A model generated the notes under the pieces. The model saw only the letters and a program-made list of their open reading frames with translations, was not told the DNA's origin and made no database searches. The position numbers and the translations under genes were made by a program. Positions 30,003 through 42,285 of a stretch of 64,000 bases of DNA are shown one piece after another. How positions within the stretch are numbered: the stretch's first letter is position 1; each line of letters opens with the position of its first letter. The DNA is from Gymnorhina tibicen (taxonomy: Eukaryota > Chordata > Aves > Passeriformes > Artamidae): positions 1,073,091-1,137,090 of the forward strand of contig VXAZ01007544.1 of assembly GCA_013399875.1 (NCBI GenBank). The letters are read 5' to 3'.

Positions 30003-33000
30003 TTGTATACAGATATCTTGAAATATTTTATATGAAGATACCTGATACAAACACAGAATAGAGAAGAACTGGAATATAAGAGTGAAACACATGGTATGAC
30101 TGGGGAGAAGAGGGAGAATATGTCATGAACTGTGTGAAGAAAAATGGAATCAAAGCCAGGAAGAAAACTAAAAGCTAGTAATAGGATGGAGGGCAAACCA
30201 CAGCATGTACAGATTGGAGAATACACACCTAAAAGGAGAGGGGAAATAGAGTAAGAAAACCTGAGGCTTGCATTATGTTTTGCAGTTTTTCAATAAAGTT
30301 TCCATTTTTCTGCAACAACATTTTGCAAGTATTTCAGGATGCCTATTAAAACTTAAGAAATAAAAGGAACAACAGGTTTCAAGGTGTTAGGAAAAGATTT
30401 TCTTAGGTTTTCTCAACATTTAGTGGAAGGAACATGTTGCAGACAATCAGTGTCTTCTTAAGAGAGTTAGCGGGGCTAATGAAATGTGCAGCACTGTCTA
30501 GAAATTCCATACCATATAGGAAGTCAATTCCCACCCATATAGGAAGCTTGACAATCAGTCAGCCTATCAGGGTACGAACACAACACAGACACACAAACAG
30601 GTATATTTAAGAATACAGTATACAGGACATTTGAAATATTTACTTTTTCCTATTTCTACAAACCTTTCTCTTATTGTAATACCTAAACCATGTAAATTCT
30701 TGTCTAAGTTCCTTTTCTCAAGTCTTGTTACTTCAATATATCTCATTTTTAGGTGTAATATTTTTAACAAAAAAGTATCTGGAGGCAGCTTGGACAGGTG
30801 TATTCTACACTTTTGTGCAAAAAGTGAAGAAAGTCTGGCAGGAATTTTCTTCTCCAATTTGTCATCAACGTGTAAAATCTCTTCTTTAAAAGGGTAACAT
30901 AGGGAGCATCCCTACAGAGCAACATTCTACAAGTTAAAAACAAAAAATTAGTTGTGCGTCTCTTCTCCATTTTGTCTCTAGCTCACTTCAGATGGCATGT
31001 CTGTTTCAGTCATGCTGGGAAAACACTCTTAAATCTGTTTTCAAAATTTAAACCCAAAGCTACTATCTATGCTAAAACATACAGAAACTGTAGTGTCCCG
31101 CGGTGCTGTTCCTTGCTGTACATTCAGATGATGGTCACACATCAGCAGTTTGAAGCCAGAGGAGAGTGTTTGTAATTCCTGTAGTATTTATCCCACTATG
31201 GAGTGCCTGTCAGTTAATAGCAACCATAGTCCTGACCTTGCTTCATTGCTTGTCAATAATTTTTCAGCTTTTTGCTTTCCAAAATGGATAAAGAATCTTA
31301 TGCAGCATCAGGGAATGTAGTCTTCAAGTGCAGATCTTCAAGAAATAATTTTACTATTTTTCTTTTAAAAGAGAGTAAAAGAGGGTCAAAAACAACCCTT
31401 TTAGAGAAGTTTAGCCAGAAACTGAGTAACAAGGTTACTATATATAGCATTTAGTGAAGAGCGTTTTTAAATTGTATTAAATTTTTGGCTAGAAGTTTGT
31501 AAAAATGATGGATTAGAATGTTTTACTTCTCTGCTGTTCAGGAAGTAAGGCTTCACATGTATGATTTGCAAGTAAATAGAAAACTACTTTATTTTTAAAC
31601 AAAACAACATTATTCATGTTTTCTCGGGCCATTTTGGAGACGTGAGGAATCCAGCTCTTGCAGTACTTTTCCCTCATTGACTACAGACAGTAGCCACACT
31701 GTTGGCTACCAGTAGATGCTTTCATAGTCAGTGAAATTAATTTAGGTGTTATTGTCCAAACTGTTGTGTATTCTCTTACACCCACAGAAATCCATTTAAT
31801 TTATACTTCTGCTTCGTACCATTGCAGCAGCTGTGAAACTATAGCGCTTTAGTCTCTGATAATCTAGCTTTGCATTATTACTCTGGAGAAGAATATATTC
31901 TGAATCTCTATAGAACAATGGATTAAATAGCCTGGTGACTTGAAGGTAGAAAAACACAAGCAAAGCCTTGGAAAGTATCATGGCAAACAACAGAACTCAT
32001 TTCTATTTTAAAAGCTTATTCTGCAAAGTCCTGCTTAAGGACAGCAACATTATATTTTATTTTTCATTATTAAACATGCTGAGACTTAAATGACACTCGA
32101 CTGTTCGTTTATCCTTGGTTTATATTCTCTTTTATTGAACTCATCAGAAGTTACTAAGCAGATCATGATTTTTCTTATGTTTTCTTGTGTTCACTGTAAC
32201 AATTTTGCTACCCAATTCCTTTACATCAAAAACCTGCTCAGAATACATATGAACTTGTGAACAGGAATAAAAAAAAATAGATTCGTCTTGATCAATGCTT
32301 GGAGCTTCTCGTAAATTGCTAAACCAGCATGCACAAGAGCGATTTCTGCAGCCAGTTAGCTTTCCACGTAAGACCTCAGAACTTTGGTTTCTGTAGTGCT
32401 AAATGGCAACACTGCAACAGCCAGTAGGCCATCCATCACACAGTGAACTTATTCAAACCATATTGCTCCTCTAAGACAAAGTTAACAGCATCTTCTCTTT
32501 TCTTCACATTCACAAAAAAAGTCCTTTTTCCTTGTAGTTTTGTCAGACATGGTTTGCCTACAATAAATGCATGTGAAATATTCCCAGTCACCTTCTTGTG
32601 TTTCAGTATTTTCTCTCTTCCTCGTTATTTAGACCAGCTGTCATGTGCAGTTTCAGCCAATAAACAGGTATTTCTAAACTGTTCCCCAAAATGTCACTAC
32701 TGTATTTTTTTACAGCCTTGTGGGATAAAGTCAATTCATCAGTTTATGTTAAATCTCTTGTACCTGTTTCCAAACTATCTTTATGCATAAGATGACCCCC
32801 CCTTAAAACATCAAGACCCTACCTAATTAGTGGATAATTTGAATAATAAGTAAAATATGTGAGAAAGATACTCACTTTCTATGAGACCAAAACAATCCTT
32901 TGGTACATGATTAATTTTTTTCCAAATTATATTTGCATTTCTTATAATAAAAACATGAATCAGATCTGATAAACACTTTAGAAACCCAAAGATATTACTG

Positions 33001-33604
33001 AGAAAGCTCTAAGTGTTATGCATGTGGATTTGCTAATAAACTATGCACAAGACAGAGAACAAACCATTAGTTAGAATTAAATTAAATTTTGCTCAGTCGC
33101 TTCATTCACAATTCTCTGTGCACAGTGAAGGAGTCTTGTGAAAAGAAATGAATGATAATGCTATTAAATACATCATAGCAAATATACATTAGGGACAAAA
33201 GTATGCTCAGGCATGTATAACTGATGTTTCTTGATATTGCCACCTTGTTTACTTATGCAAGGTAAATTGCAGCACTCAAAACACAAATAAAAGTAGCATT
33301 GCTAACTTTCTACTCACTATGCTTTCTACCTCTCATTTCTGCATTTTCTATAGGTCCCTATAATCCTATAATTGGATTCATAAACAGATTTCTGCAACTT
33401 GCAGGGCCCTACTCACCAAGATTCATAAAGGCAAAGAACAATAAAGAACATCAGGAATTCTGCCTGTCCTCCTTTGTATATTGCATGATGTGGAATTTGC
33501 CCTTTTAGTTGTCTAAAGCACGTCTCTTGGAAATAAATCCAGTTCTTGAGGCATCAAACTATAGTGGGGATCTAACAATTTTCTTGGTATTGTATTGCAA
33601 TTAT

Positions 33605-33650
33605 TTATTATTCTTTAAAATATCATCTTATTATTCTTTAAAAAGTCATC
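33605..33650 (+). repeat. 23-bp unit, two tandem copies
   Basis: TTATTATTCTTTAAAA followed by TATCATC in copy 1 and AGTCATC in copy 2; two mismatches. Confidence 0.85.
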
Positions 33651-35778
33651 ATTTACCTCTCTATTTCAGAATACTGAGTTTAAGTTTCTGATACTTATTT
33701 CCTCTGTCTTGAGAAATGTTATAGCCCTTGGTATCTAGTGTTCTTTTATGAGTGAGGATATTTACATTCAGTCATGATGTTTTCTCTCAGTCTTTTGATA
33801 AAAGGTAGGTAGAGGTCACCACGATGTCCATTTTGGTAGATTTATCCCTCAAACATCTTTCTGCCACCTTTACAGTTTTTAGCACCCTGAAATTTCTCTT
33901 AGAATGTGAAATGCAGAATGTCCAAATTGCTATGCCAAGTAACACAATGAATTTCAGAATTTTTGATGCACAATATAATTCAATATGCTGTGTTTATTTT
34001 CATATTATTATTTAACTTCTTTTTAAAAATTAATTTTTTTCTCTGAAGATAATTTGGTTTATAAACTAATTAACAAACAGAAAAGTGTATTATTTCCATA
34101 TCTGCACTTGTTACTCAATATGAGTCTGCTAGTTGAGTCACACTGCATATCACTAATTACTAGAATTGTGATAATTTAAAATGAAGATGTAAAATGAGAC
34201 TATATTGACACTGATGCTAATTTTATTTCTGAAGGAGGTTTTAATATAATTTGCTACTAACTTGACAATCAATATACCTTGGACACTTCTCAGAATCCTT
34301 CTTTAACTTCTTATAAAGCAAACACAGCAGTAATATTTGCTAATGTATTTCTATCAGATGCAATGGGAATAGTTTTTTCCAAGCTAATGAAGAGTCACTA
34401 GAAGCAGGAGAAGAAAGTCCAACAGATGGAGAAGATTGCTTTTTATTCTTCTATTTTAGGGTCTGTAGGTTAGAATTTGTTAACTTACTGGAGTATAGAA
34501 TAAATCTCTGTATATAACTATTATTGGAGTGCTTTGTCACTGAGGTGTAAGAGCCAACATTGCAGAGCATTATTCTAGAGATGTTTTTGTATATATAGTC
34601 CATTGATAACATTTCCATTTATACTGCTGACAGGCCTTAATTGCAATTCTATGAGGATAGCATCATGCAATATGGTATTTGTGTTTCTCCCAAATAGTAC
34701 TAGTAATGAAGGAGTGAAAGCCTTCAAGAAACATATATGGGCAAGGTAAAACTGGTGAGACGAAAACAGAAATTTTGAAAATGAAAAATGAAACTGTGAC
34801 TTTACATTTGGGAAAAATTAGAGGGGGTTTTATGCCCTATTTGTTAGGCAGACATAGAGTGTACATTGCTGGATGATGTTAATACTGGCAAATATGATAA
34901 AAAGTCTGTGGAAAAGGTGATAAAAACAGTGGTGAGAGGTCAGTAGATCTCTAAGAGAAGTGGTTCTGGAAGGATCAAATTCACCAAACACAATCCACAG
35001 TTCTGAGTATTTCCCAGTGAGAGACACGGGACCCCAAATAAGAACACAGCTTAATGAGGATTTGTCTGCCTATGCCCCAGGATGGAGATGCAGGGTGATG
35101 TCCCATAGCTGGGGTCAGGATGAAATGGATGAGTCTCCCTCTGGGGACTGTGTTTCAGCTCTGGCCCTTGCCCCTGCATCTGTCTATGCCCTTCATTCAA
35201 CCATGGCCATGACCTTTCAGATGGACCAGATTATAACTCCAGTTCTGGGGCTAGGCTTCTGTTCTGGTTTTAGAGACAGTGACTGCGTGTCTGCAAGTTG
35301 TCAGTGAAATGCTGGGAAAGGAAGCTCAGCAGGGGAAACAGGAAGACAAGGAGTGGGTTTTGTCTGACAGTGTCAGTCACTAGTGTTGTCATTTGAGTTA
35401 CTTCACACAAGAATTCCTTAAAAAGCAGTGGGGAAAAAAATAGGCACACTAGGGAGATTCATCCTATCCAAAAAGAGACTCTGAGATAGAATTCAGATAA
35501 ATGGCTTATTTGTCTCTGAAGACAACTGGAACATGGAGAGATGAGCAGAAAGCTGAGTAAAATGAAAACTGCCCAGGTTGTCCCAGTGTGAGTGAGCACT
35601 GGCACAGGACCCTGTAAGAAGCCTAGAACAGAAAACTAAATGCTTAGACTGAAGTATTGACTGACTAAGACATGAAGCAGTACATCAAAAATAAATTTTC
35701 ACTTTATTAAGACTATGATCAGGAAAAATACCTTATCAGTAACTAGCATGACTTAATGGACAAAGAATTTTTGGGCAA

Positions 35779-35830
35779 ACAAGTCAAAAAGGGAGATAAA
35801 ATATACAAGTCAAAAAGGGAAATAAAATCT
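35779..35830 (+). repeat. 26-bp unit, two tandem copies
   Basis: ACAAGTCAAAAAGGG plus GATAAAATAT, then the same with AATAAAATCT; two mismatches in 26. Confidence 0.88.
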
Positions 35831-36039
35831 ACTCAAGCCAGTAAAATTAAATATTTTCTAGAATTCAGGTAATAGAAAATAGAAATATTTTCTTTTAAAA
35901 ATTAACTTAAATACTTCACAGGAAGCTTTATTGCAGAAAAGTTAACTGCTCTTTGAACGTAGTGCTATAAGTTAGCAGCAAAATAAGAATGCTATAAGCA
36001 AATCTTAAATGAGTATACATCTGAACCTCAGAGAAGAAA

Positions 36040-36082
36040 TTAAAAAAACAACCCAAAACCAAAAAACCCTCAAAAAACCCAG
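36040..36082. repeat. A/C-rich low-complexity tract
   Basis: AACCC and AAAACC words, the shortest of the three A/C tracts in the window. Confidence 0.65.
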
Positions 36083-36672
36083 CCAAGGTCTTTGGTTTCA
36101 CATGGCCGAAAAATAAATCCAAATTGATTTAAGTGTGATACTTTCACCTTTAGATCAGAAGCCTAAAGAGCAGGGCAAATGAAAGTAATTACCTTGCTTT
36201 TATTCATGTCTTAGACAAAAATTCCATTGAGGTCAGTAAGGGAATTTTATAAAAGACATTAAAAAGAGATGAAAAGTTATTTTATTGCTTGGCCAGCTTG
36301 TGTAATAAAAAAGAAGCAATAAGAGGGGAAAAGAAGATGATTAAAATAAAATGACTGTAAAGTAGCTTTTGGTGTAAGTAGCATGTATGCTTGCCTATAA
36401 TTCAAATAATGATGAAGGGAATCTCATCTCTTGTAAAGTGCAGTGATCAAGTATTGTTTAGTAGGTGAGCCAATCATTTTATTGAGCATGAGAGCTCCTC
36501 TCCTTTTGCTTAGTGTTGATTACATCCATAAAGTGATTTGGAATATTGCAAATTCAGTCATTATTCTGGAGATAAACGTGAAGAGTTCAGGGTGGGGTTT
36601 TCTATCTTTAGTAGGGTTCCTTTCATAGTTAGAAGTATCTGAGATAATCTATGTATCTTGAAACTTTAGTTC

Positions 36673-36726
36673 TTTCTGATGAGAATAATTATAGAAATGT
36701 TTCTGATGAGAATAATTATAGAAATG
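36673..36726 (+). repeat. 27-bp unit, two perfect tandem copies
   Basis: The word starting TTTCTGATGAGAATAATT and ending AGAAATG is repeated exactly head to tail at 36673-36699 and 36700-36726. Perfect identity indicates a recent slippage or duplication event. Confidence 0.95.
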
Positions 36727-37078
36727 CTAGATACTAGAAAATCTTGATGAGGTTCTATAGCATGCAAGTTTGTACTGCAGTTTCCATGATAAATTGTTCT
36801 ATATTATTAGGTTGAACATTTGCAGAGCCCTGTTGCATCACAGGAACTTTGTATAAGTTCCTTCTGTACCCTGATTCTGACTATTTAAAGAGAGTGGCTG
36901 CACAGTGGTTTGCAAAGAAAGGGTTTAAAACCTGATCTCCACTCAGTTCAGTCTTGCAACTTTGAATTTATTAGAAAGACTTCGGGAATAAAAAAAAGTA
37001 TTTGCTCTCCTTCTAGATAGTTGGGGACACCTTTTTTACTCAATACAAATTCCTAAGGAAATAAGGATTTTAGAATTT

Positions 37079-37905
37079 CTAGAATCATAAAATAACTTAG
37101 GGTAGAAAAGACCTCTAAGATTATCAAGTCCAGTCATAAAACTAACACTGCTAAGCCCACCACTAAACCATATCCTTAAGTGCCCCAGCTGCACATCTTT
37201 AAAATACCTCCAGGGACCATGACTTAACCTCTTTCCTGGGCGGCCTTTTTCAAAGCCTGACAAACCATTCAGTGTAGAAATGTTTCCTAATATCGAATTT
37301 AAACCTCCCCTGGCACAGCTTGAGTCTGTTTCCTCTTCCTATTGCTCATTACTTTGGAAAAGAGACCTCCTATTTTGCCATCTCCCTCAGCTTCTCCACA
37401 TAAGACTTGTGCTCCAGACCCTTCACCAGCTCATTTAGTGTACCCTGGACTTGCTCCAACGCCTCAGTGTAGTCACGGCCCCAAAACTGAATACAGGGCT
37501 CGAGGTGCAGCCTCACGAATGCTAAGTACACAGGGACATTTTTTGCCCTGGTCCAGCTGGCCATACTATTGCTGATACAGACCAGGATGTCACTGGCCTT
37601 CTTGGCCACCCGGGGAAATCTGGCTCACGTTCAGCTGCTGTTGATCAGCACTTCCAGGTCCTTTTCAGCTGGGACACTTTCCAGCCACTCTTCCCCACTC
37701 TGTAGCACTGCAGGAGTTGTTGTGACCCAGTGCAGGACCTGGCCTTTGGCCTTGTTGAACCTCATATGATTGGCCTCAGCCCAGTGATCCAGCCTGTCCA
37801 GATCAATCTGCAGAGCCTTCCTGCCCTCCAGCAGAACAACATTCCTTCACAACTTGGTGTAGTCTGCAAACTGACTGAGAGTACAGTCAATTCCTTCACA
37901 ATGTT
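37079..37905 (-). mobile_element. CR1 LINE 3' end and ORF2 C-terminal remnant
   Basis: Degenerate terminal repeat (CTAGAATCATAAAAT), then TTATCAAGTCCAG, CCACCACTAAACCATATCC, AATACCTCCAGGGACC, GCTCCAGACCCTTCACCAG, GATGTCACTGGCCTTCTTGG and GGCCTTGTTGAACCTCAT, all in inverted CR1 order. Minus-strand 37370-37609 retains AFVRLHLEPCIQFWGRDY and LEQVQGTLNELVKGLEHKSY of ORF2. It belongs to the same subfamily type as the CR1 at 14852-15949. It is 5'-truncated and non-functional. Confidence 0.93.
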
Positions 37906-40900
37906 TTCCATCTCCTGTGTATTGCCCATACTGCATGTATTGCTGTTAGATGGACTTCAGTTGAGTTAAGGATCCCACCACCTTTTAGGGGCAGAATTCC
38001 TACTTGACTGTTCTCAGGCATTCTCCAAGGTTTCTAACACATAAATAACTCTTTCAATTTTTTCTCCTTCTGATACTCCCTTCTGACATTTCTGTGATTT
38101 TGTAATTCTGTAATTACTCCTCCCTGACATCTTTTTGTAGAAAGATGTTATATGGTCTTTGGTTGCTGCATCAAGGATGGCCATGGGGCCTTACTTCATC
38201 AAAGGTGAATCAAAATGTTTGAGAAGAACATATTATAAACCAGAATAAATTATGATATGTAGAGCAGCAATAAGGTCTGAGAAAATAATTACAGAAGTTA
38301 AAATCAAATCATATCTGTAGTAACACTTCATTAGAAGACCAGAGCGAACTACCAAGAGATTATTCATAATAAAAAGCTAAATTACGTGCATTACTGGTTA
38401 AAAACCAATGTATCTTTCAAAAACAATTTTTGGTATTTTCAAATTTAAAATACAAAAATGTTACAGATAATTAAAAAAAAGAGAACTAGAACTTCTTTTT
38501 AAAGAAGCACTAAAGAAGTTTAAAAAGCAAACAAAAAACTTCAGCTCATTTTTATTAAGCTCTAGTAAGTTCACAAGTCTAACTCTTGACAATCACACTA
38601 ATCTATCTCTAGACACTATCACACTATCACACTAATGTTTTATCAATTAAACAGTGTCTTCTGGGAGACTAGAAATTGTTTCCAATGATGTGAGGCAGCA
38701 GTGTCTCTTCCCTCACAATAAAAGTAGCTTTTATTGGCCTTTGCTGATACCAGTCAGACTTCTTTTAGTTAGAAAAGGGAAAAACATTCCGTGAACATTA
38801 TTGTGGTAAATGCCTGAAAAGCAGATATCTAGAGTTCCTAAACTTTTTAATTTCACTTATACAACCTCTTTCTAAATCTTATTTCATATACTTTGTTTTT
38901 AAAACTAATTGGGTTTATATATCATCTTCATTTATGTATTTTTATTCCTTTTTTAAAAAATGTAAATAAATATAAGCAGCGATACCAAATGGACTTAACA
39001 AAATAATAATTAGTCTTGTTTTTCTTTCCCCCAGCAAGGTAGACATGCAAAATCTTAAAATGCCACCTTAACACATCATGAATTACCAACAGTAATGATT
39101 TTTGTAAAATTGGTAATGGAAAAATAAAGAAATTGGTAGAAACTTCCAATTCCACCCAATCCAGTTGGTTAGACTCCAGGCAAAGTCAATAGTCTTGGAG
39201 GAGTTTTCATATTATAATTAGGTTCCACTGACCCTTCTGTTCTAAAATGTTCTGGTTGTGCTCTAGTCTAGCATGAATGGATTTTCTATATATTATAAAG
39301 GCAAAATTGAGAGTAAGTTGTTTAGATGTGACTAAAATTTCTTTCCAATAAGTTATCTAATATATAATAATACATATAAAATGGTGCTTCCACTTAGTGT
39401 TCTGGTTTGCAATTCTCATTATATACTCCTTCAATACAGGTGACTGCAAAGAAGTTGAGGTTTAGTTTAAATAAATAATTCCAGGAGAAGGAGTGATAAA
39501 GCAATGGGGAATAATTGCAAGATCACAGTTGCTTAAACTTGCACAATAAGGCAAGTTAAGCCTAATCAAGATGAGTTTTCCTAAAACAGACTTCCAAAGG
39601 ACTTACTGGGAGAAGTTAGGTCTCTTTTACATTTAATTTAGAGTTTCTACTATTGAACACATATAACACAGCATAAAATTCTTAAAACATAGGCAAATAT
39701 TGGTTTCAGAAATAAAATCTTATTCCTTCTCACTGCTTCCCAAAATCATTGATCCAAGATTTAGACAGCATCCACAGTTCCTACTGCTGTTTTCTGTTAA
39801 TAGATCATTTGATGTTTTGAAGAGGTGGAAAAAATGGTGCAATCTACGCCTGAAAGCTGAGGCCGCTAGGAAACAAAAACATCCTTAAGATTTATTAATT
39901 TTTGTGTGTATCTTTGTATTAGCCAGAAAATGCACCCTCCCCTTAATGAGTTACAGTTGGTAGTGCATGTAGTGTAATTGCAGTGCTCAATTTTGGTGTC
40001 ACTGCGAGCTTTAGTTCCACTTTCCCTAAATACAAGCCATGAAATCTAGACTGATGGAGTCAAGTAATTTTTTTTCATGTAGATAAGCTGAGACAACTAA
40101 GTTGAATCTCCTAACTTGGGAAGTGCAAAATACCTTTGCTAAAATAGTTAAGAAAAGATAATTACTACTTTAATTTTCTTAGAGCCAAAAAATAATTGCT
40201 TTGCACTATAATATCATATTTGAACATACTACTAATTAGGAAAGTATTCTATTCCAGATTTAATGACAGATAATAAGCTGGAGCTAGAATGTTCAAAAGT
40301 GCAATAAACATTTTATGGAATGTAACTAGCACTACATACCTTCTTAGAATAACTAGCTAATCCCAAAGCAGAATTTTAATTTTATTTCCTAAATGAATAA
40401 GACTTACAAAATATCTCTGTCTTATGGTCCATCTCTTTCTCTCAACATCTGTCAGTTTCCTTTAATAACTTTTGATGCCATTGGGATTTTTCAGTCAAAT
40501 TTGACAGGTGGTCTCAAAGATACTAAATTTCTACGAAATATTAAGTTTCATGAAGTGTGATCAATGGCTAGGACTGAGGATGCAAACTATTTTCACAAAG
40601 AAGATAAAATGGGTGAAACAGTTATCTGTCTTTTTGGTCTGCCAACCAGTCTGTCATCATATTAATATCTCCTAGTCAGCTGCAGGATTTCCTACCTTCC
40701 TACTTTTTGCTTTAGATAAGCAGGGGATGAAAGAAAATTGAAATGGACAAAAGAGAGGTAGGAAAATATGAAGGGAGATGGAAATACTTGAAAATAACTT
40801 TTTTTGGGCCCCCCCCTTTTTTTTTCAAGAAAGACAATGGAAGAACAGCAGGAACAGGAAAATTGTAGAAGATATGATGAGTAATTGGGGTTTTTTGGCA

Positions 40901-41880
40901 GAAGGGAAGTAGACAGCAGATTCCTGGAAAGAAAAATAGTTTTCTTTCTCTCCACTGTTCCCATATGCTACACATAATGGTGTATTTTCTTATGCAGTGT
41001 AGAATACATATACTGTTATTTGATTTTGACTGTACTAAATTTAATATGGAGTTATATTTTTGATACTTCCACAGGATATACTAAAAGGTACATATTTTTC
41101 ATCCTTGAGGAATGTGCATTGCCCAATTTTGATTATGCATGAGCAATTTTTTTCTCTTTTTAAATGGAAGATAGCCCTCCCAAAGTGTAGGCAGTAGAGA
41201 ACAAAAATAAGATCTTAGCAAGCCTTTCATATTCTTTGAGTATATCAGTGCACATAATTATAAAAATGTTGTGGAAAGAGAATAGATGCATTAATAGATT
41301 ATTTCAATACTTTTTTGGATATAATTTTAACTTCAAATAATCATAGCAGAGTTGTGGTACTCTATGATCTTTGAAAATATGTATTTATTCAGAATTATGT
41401 ACTTGTTTATTACAATGTATCACCATTATGACTATTTCCACTATACATATAGATAATTCTGGTTTAGCATTTGAAAAATCATAACCTTTTAGGTAATTTA
41501 ATTTAGTACAAAATGAGCACTGCTTCCTTCACTAACCAGTTTATTTGTTGGTGGTGGAACAACCACTTCAGACTGGGTTTAACACTGCTAGGTTCTCTGA
41601 TCTCTGGAGATCAAAACCTGAACAAGTGTCATGGCACTTCTTGAACCCAACAGGAATCCTCTCACATTTAATAGCAATTCTACCTAAATACACCACTAAA
41701 CAAGAAAATTACATATTGCAGAATATTGGTTTGTGTGGTTTTCAATCTCACTGAAGTTGAATTCAACCTCAGCTGTTTGGCTGTGACACACATATTTGAA
41801 GATGACATACACTGCACACTGGATTCACTTCAGTCCTAGAGCTTTTCAGGTTTATACTTCTCATTAACCTTACTGTATTT
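37906..41880. other. AT-rich non-coding DNA, no recognised feature
   Basis: Open frames are below 92 codons without motifs. A run of C then T at 40810-40826 (GGGCCCCCCCC then T) produces the G/P-rich minus-strand frames there. 38590-38634 shows degenerate CACTATCA repeats. Confidence 0.55.
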
Positions 41881-42285
41881 TGTCTCTCCATCCGTCTTTA
41901 TGGTTGTCCTGGTCTTGGACATGAGGGGGTGGAGCTTGGAGCCATGTGGTCTCACCTAGGTTGTTGTTCTATACCACTCATATCACTGCCAGGGGGTTGG
42001 AAGTAATGGATTCTCACTTTCCTGAAGAAGGAGCATGGCTTTGCTTGGAGGAAAAATGCATATATGGAGGATCCCTAGGCTGCTTTGCCTTGGCTTTTGG
42101 TATGTATATTTGTTATTAATATTGTTGTTGTTACTGTTTGTTTTCTTACCTAATTGCTGGTTTCCAGTAAATTGTTCTTATCTCAATTCAGACTCTCTGC
42201 CTTTTGTGTCTCTCTCACCAAAGGGGATGAGGGGAAAGTAGTGGCTGTGTCAGGCTTAATTTTCAGCTGGGTTTAAACCACAGCA
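41881..42285 (+). mobile_element. ERVL-like LTR, 3' part well supported
   Basis: The right end reads TTGCTGGTTTCCAGTAAATTG, TTCTTATCTCAATTC, CTCTCTGCC and GCTGGGTTTAAACCACAGCA, the sense version of the left end of the minus-strand LTR at 26007. The right boundary at 42285 is therefore firm. The left part (GTCCTGGTCTTGGACATGAGGGGGTGGAGC) is LTR-like, but its exact start is uncertain; TTTGT occurs both at 41879-41883 and at 42286-42290, a possible but unproven target duplication. No internal region is attached. Confidence 0.7.

Larger units (their letters stand above)
29331..35778. other. AT-rich non-coding DNA with small tandem duplications only
   Basis: No repeat family or exon recognised. 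14-bp (29975) and 23-bp (33605) tandem duplications are listed separately. 35020-35340 is more GC-rich and holds a 115-codon plus-strand frame (34960-35307) without any recognisable domain; I leave it unassigned. 33299-33508 follows a TTTTCTATAG acceptor-like site but has no other exon evidence. Confidence 0.45.

Noticed and set aside
33299..33508. Possible exon preceded by a pyrimidine tract and AG
   Set aside because: Only a weak acceptor-like signal; no matching donor context, protein similarity or neighbouring exon could be shown.
34960..35307. 115-codon plus-strand frame in a GC-richer patch
   Set aside because: No recognisable domain, no splice evidence and no sign of codon bias; kept only as part of an unclassified stretch.
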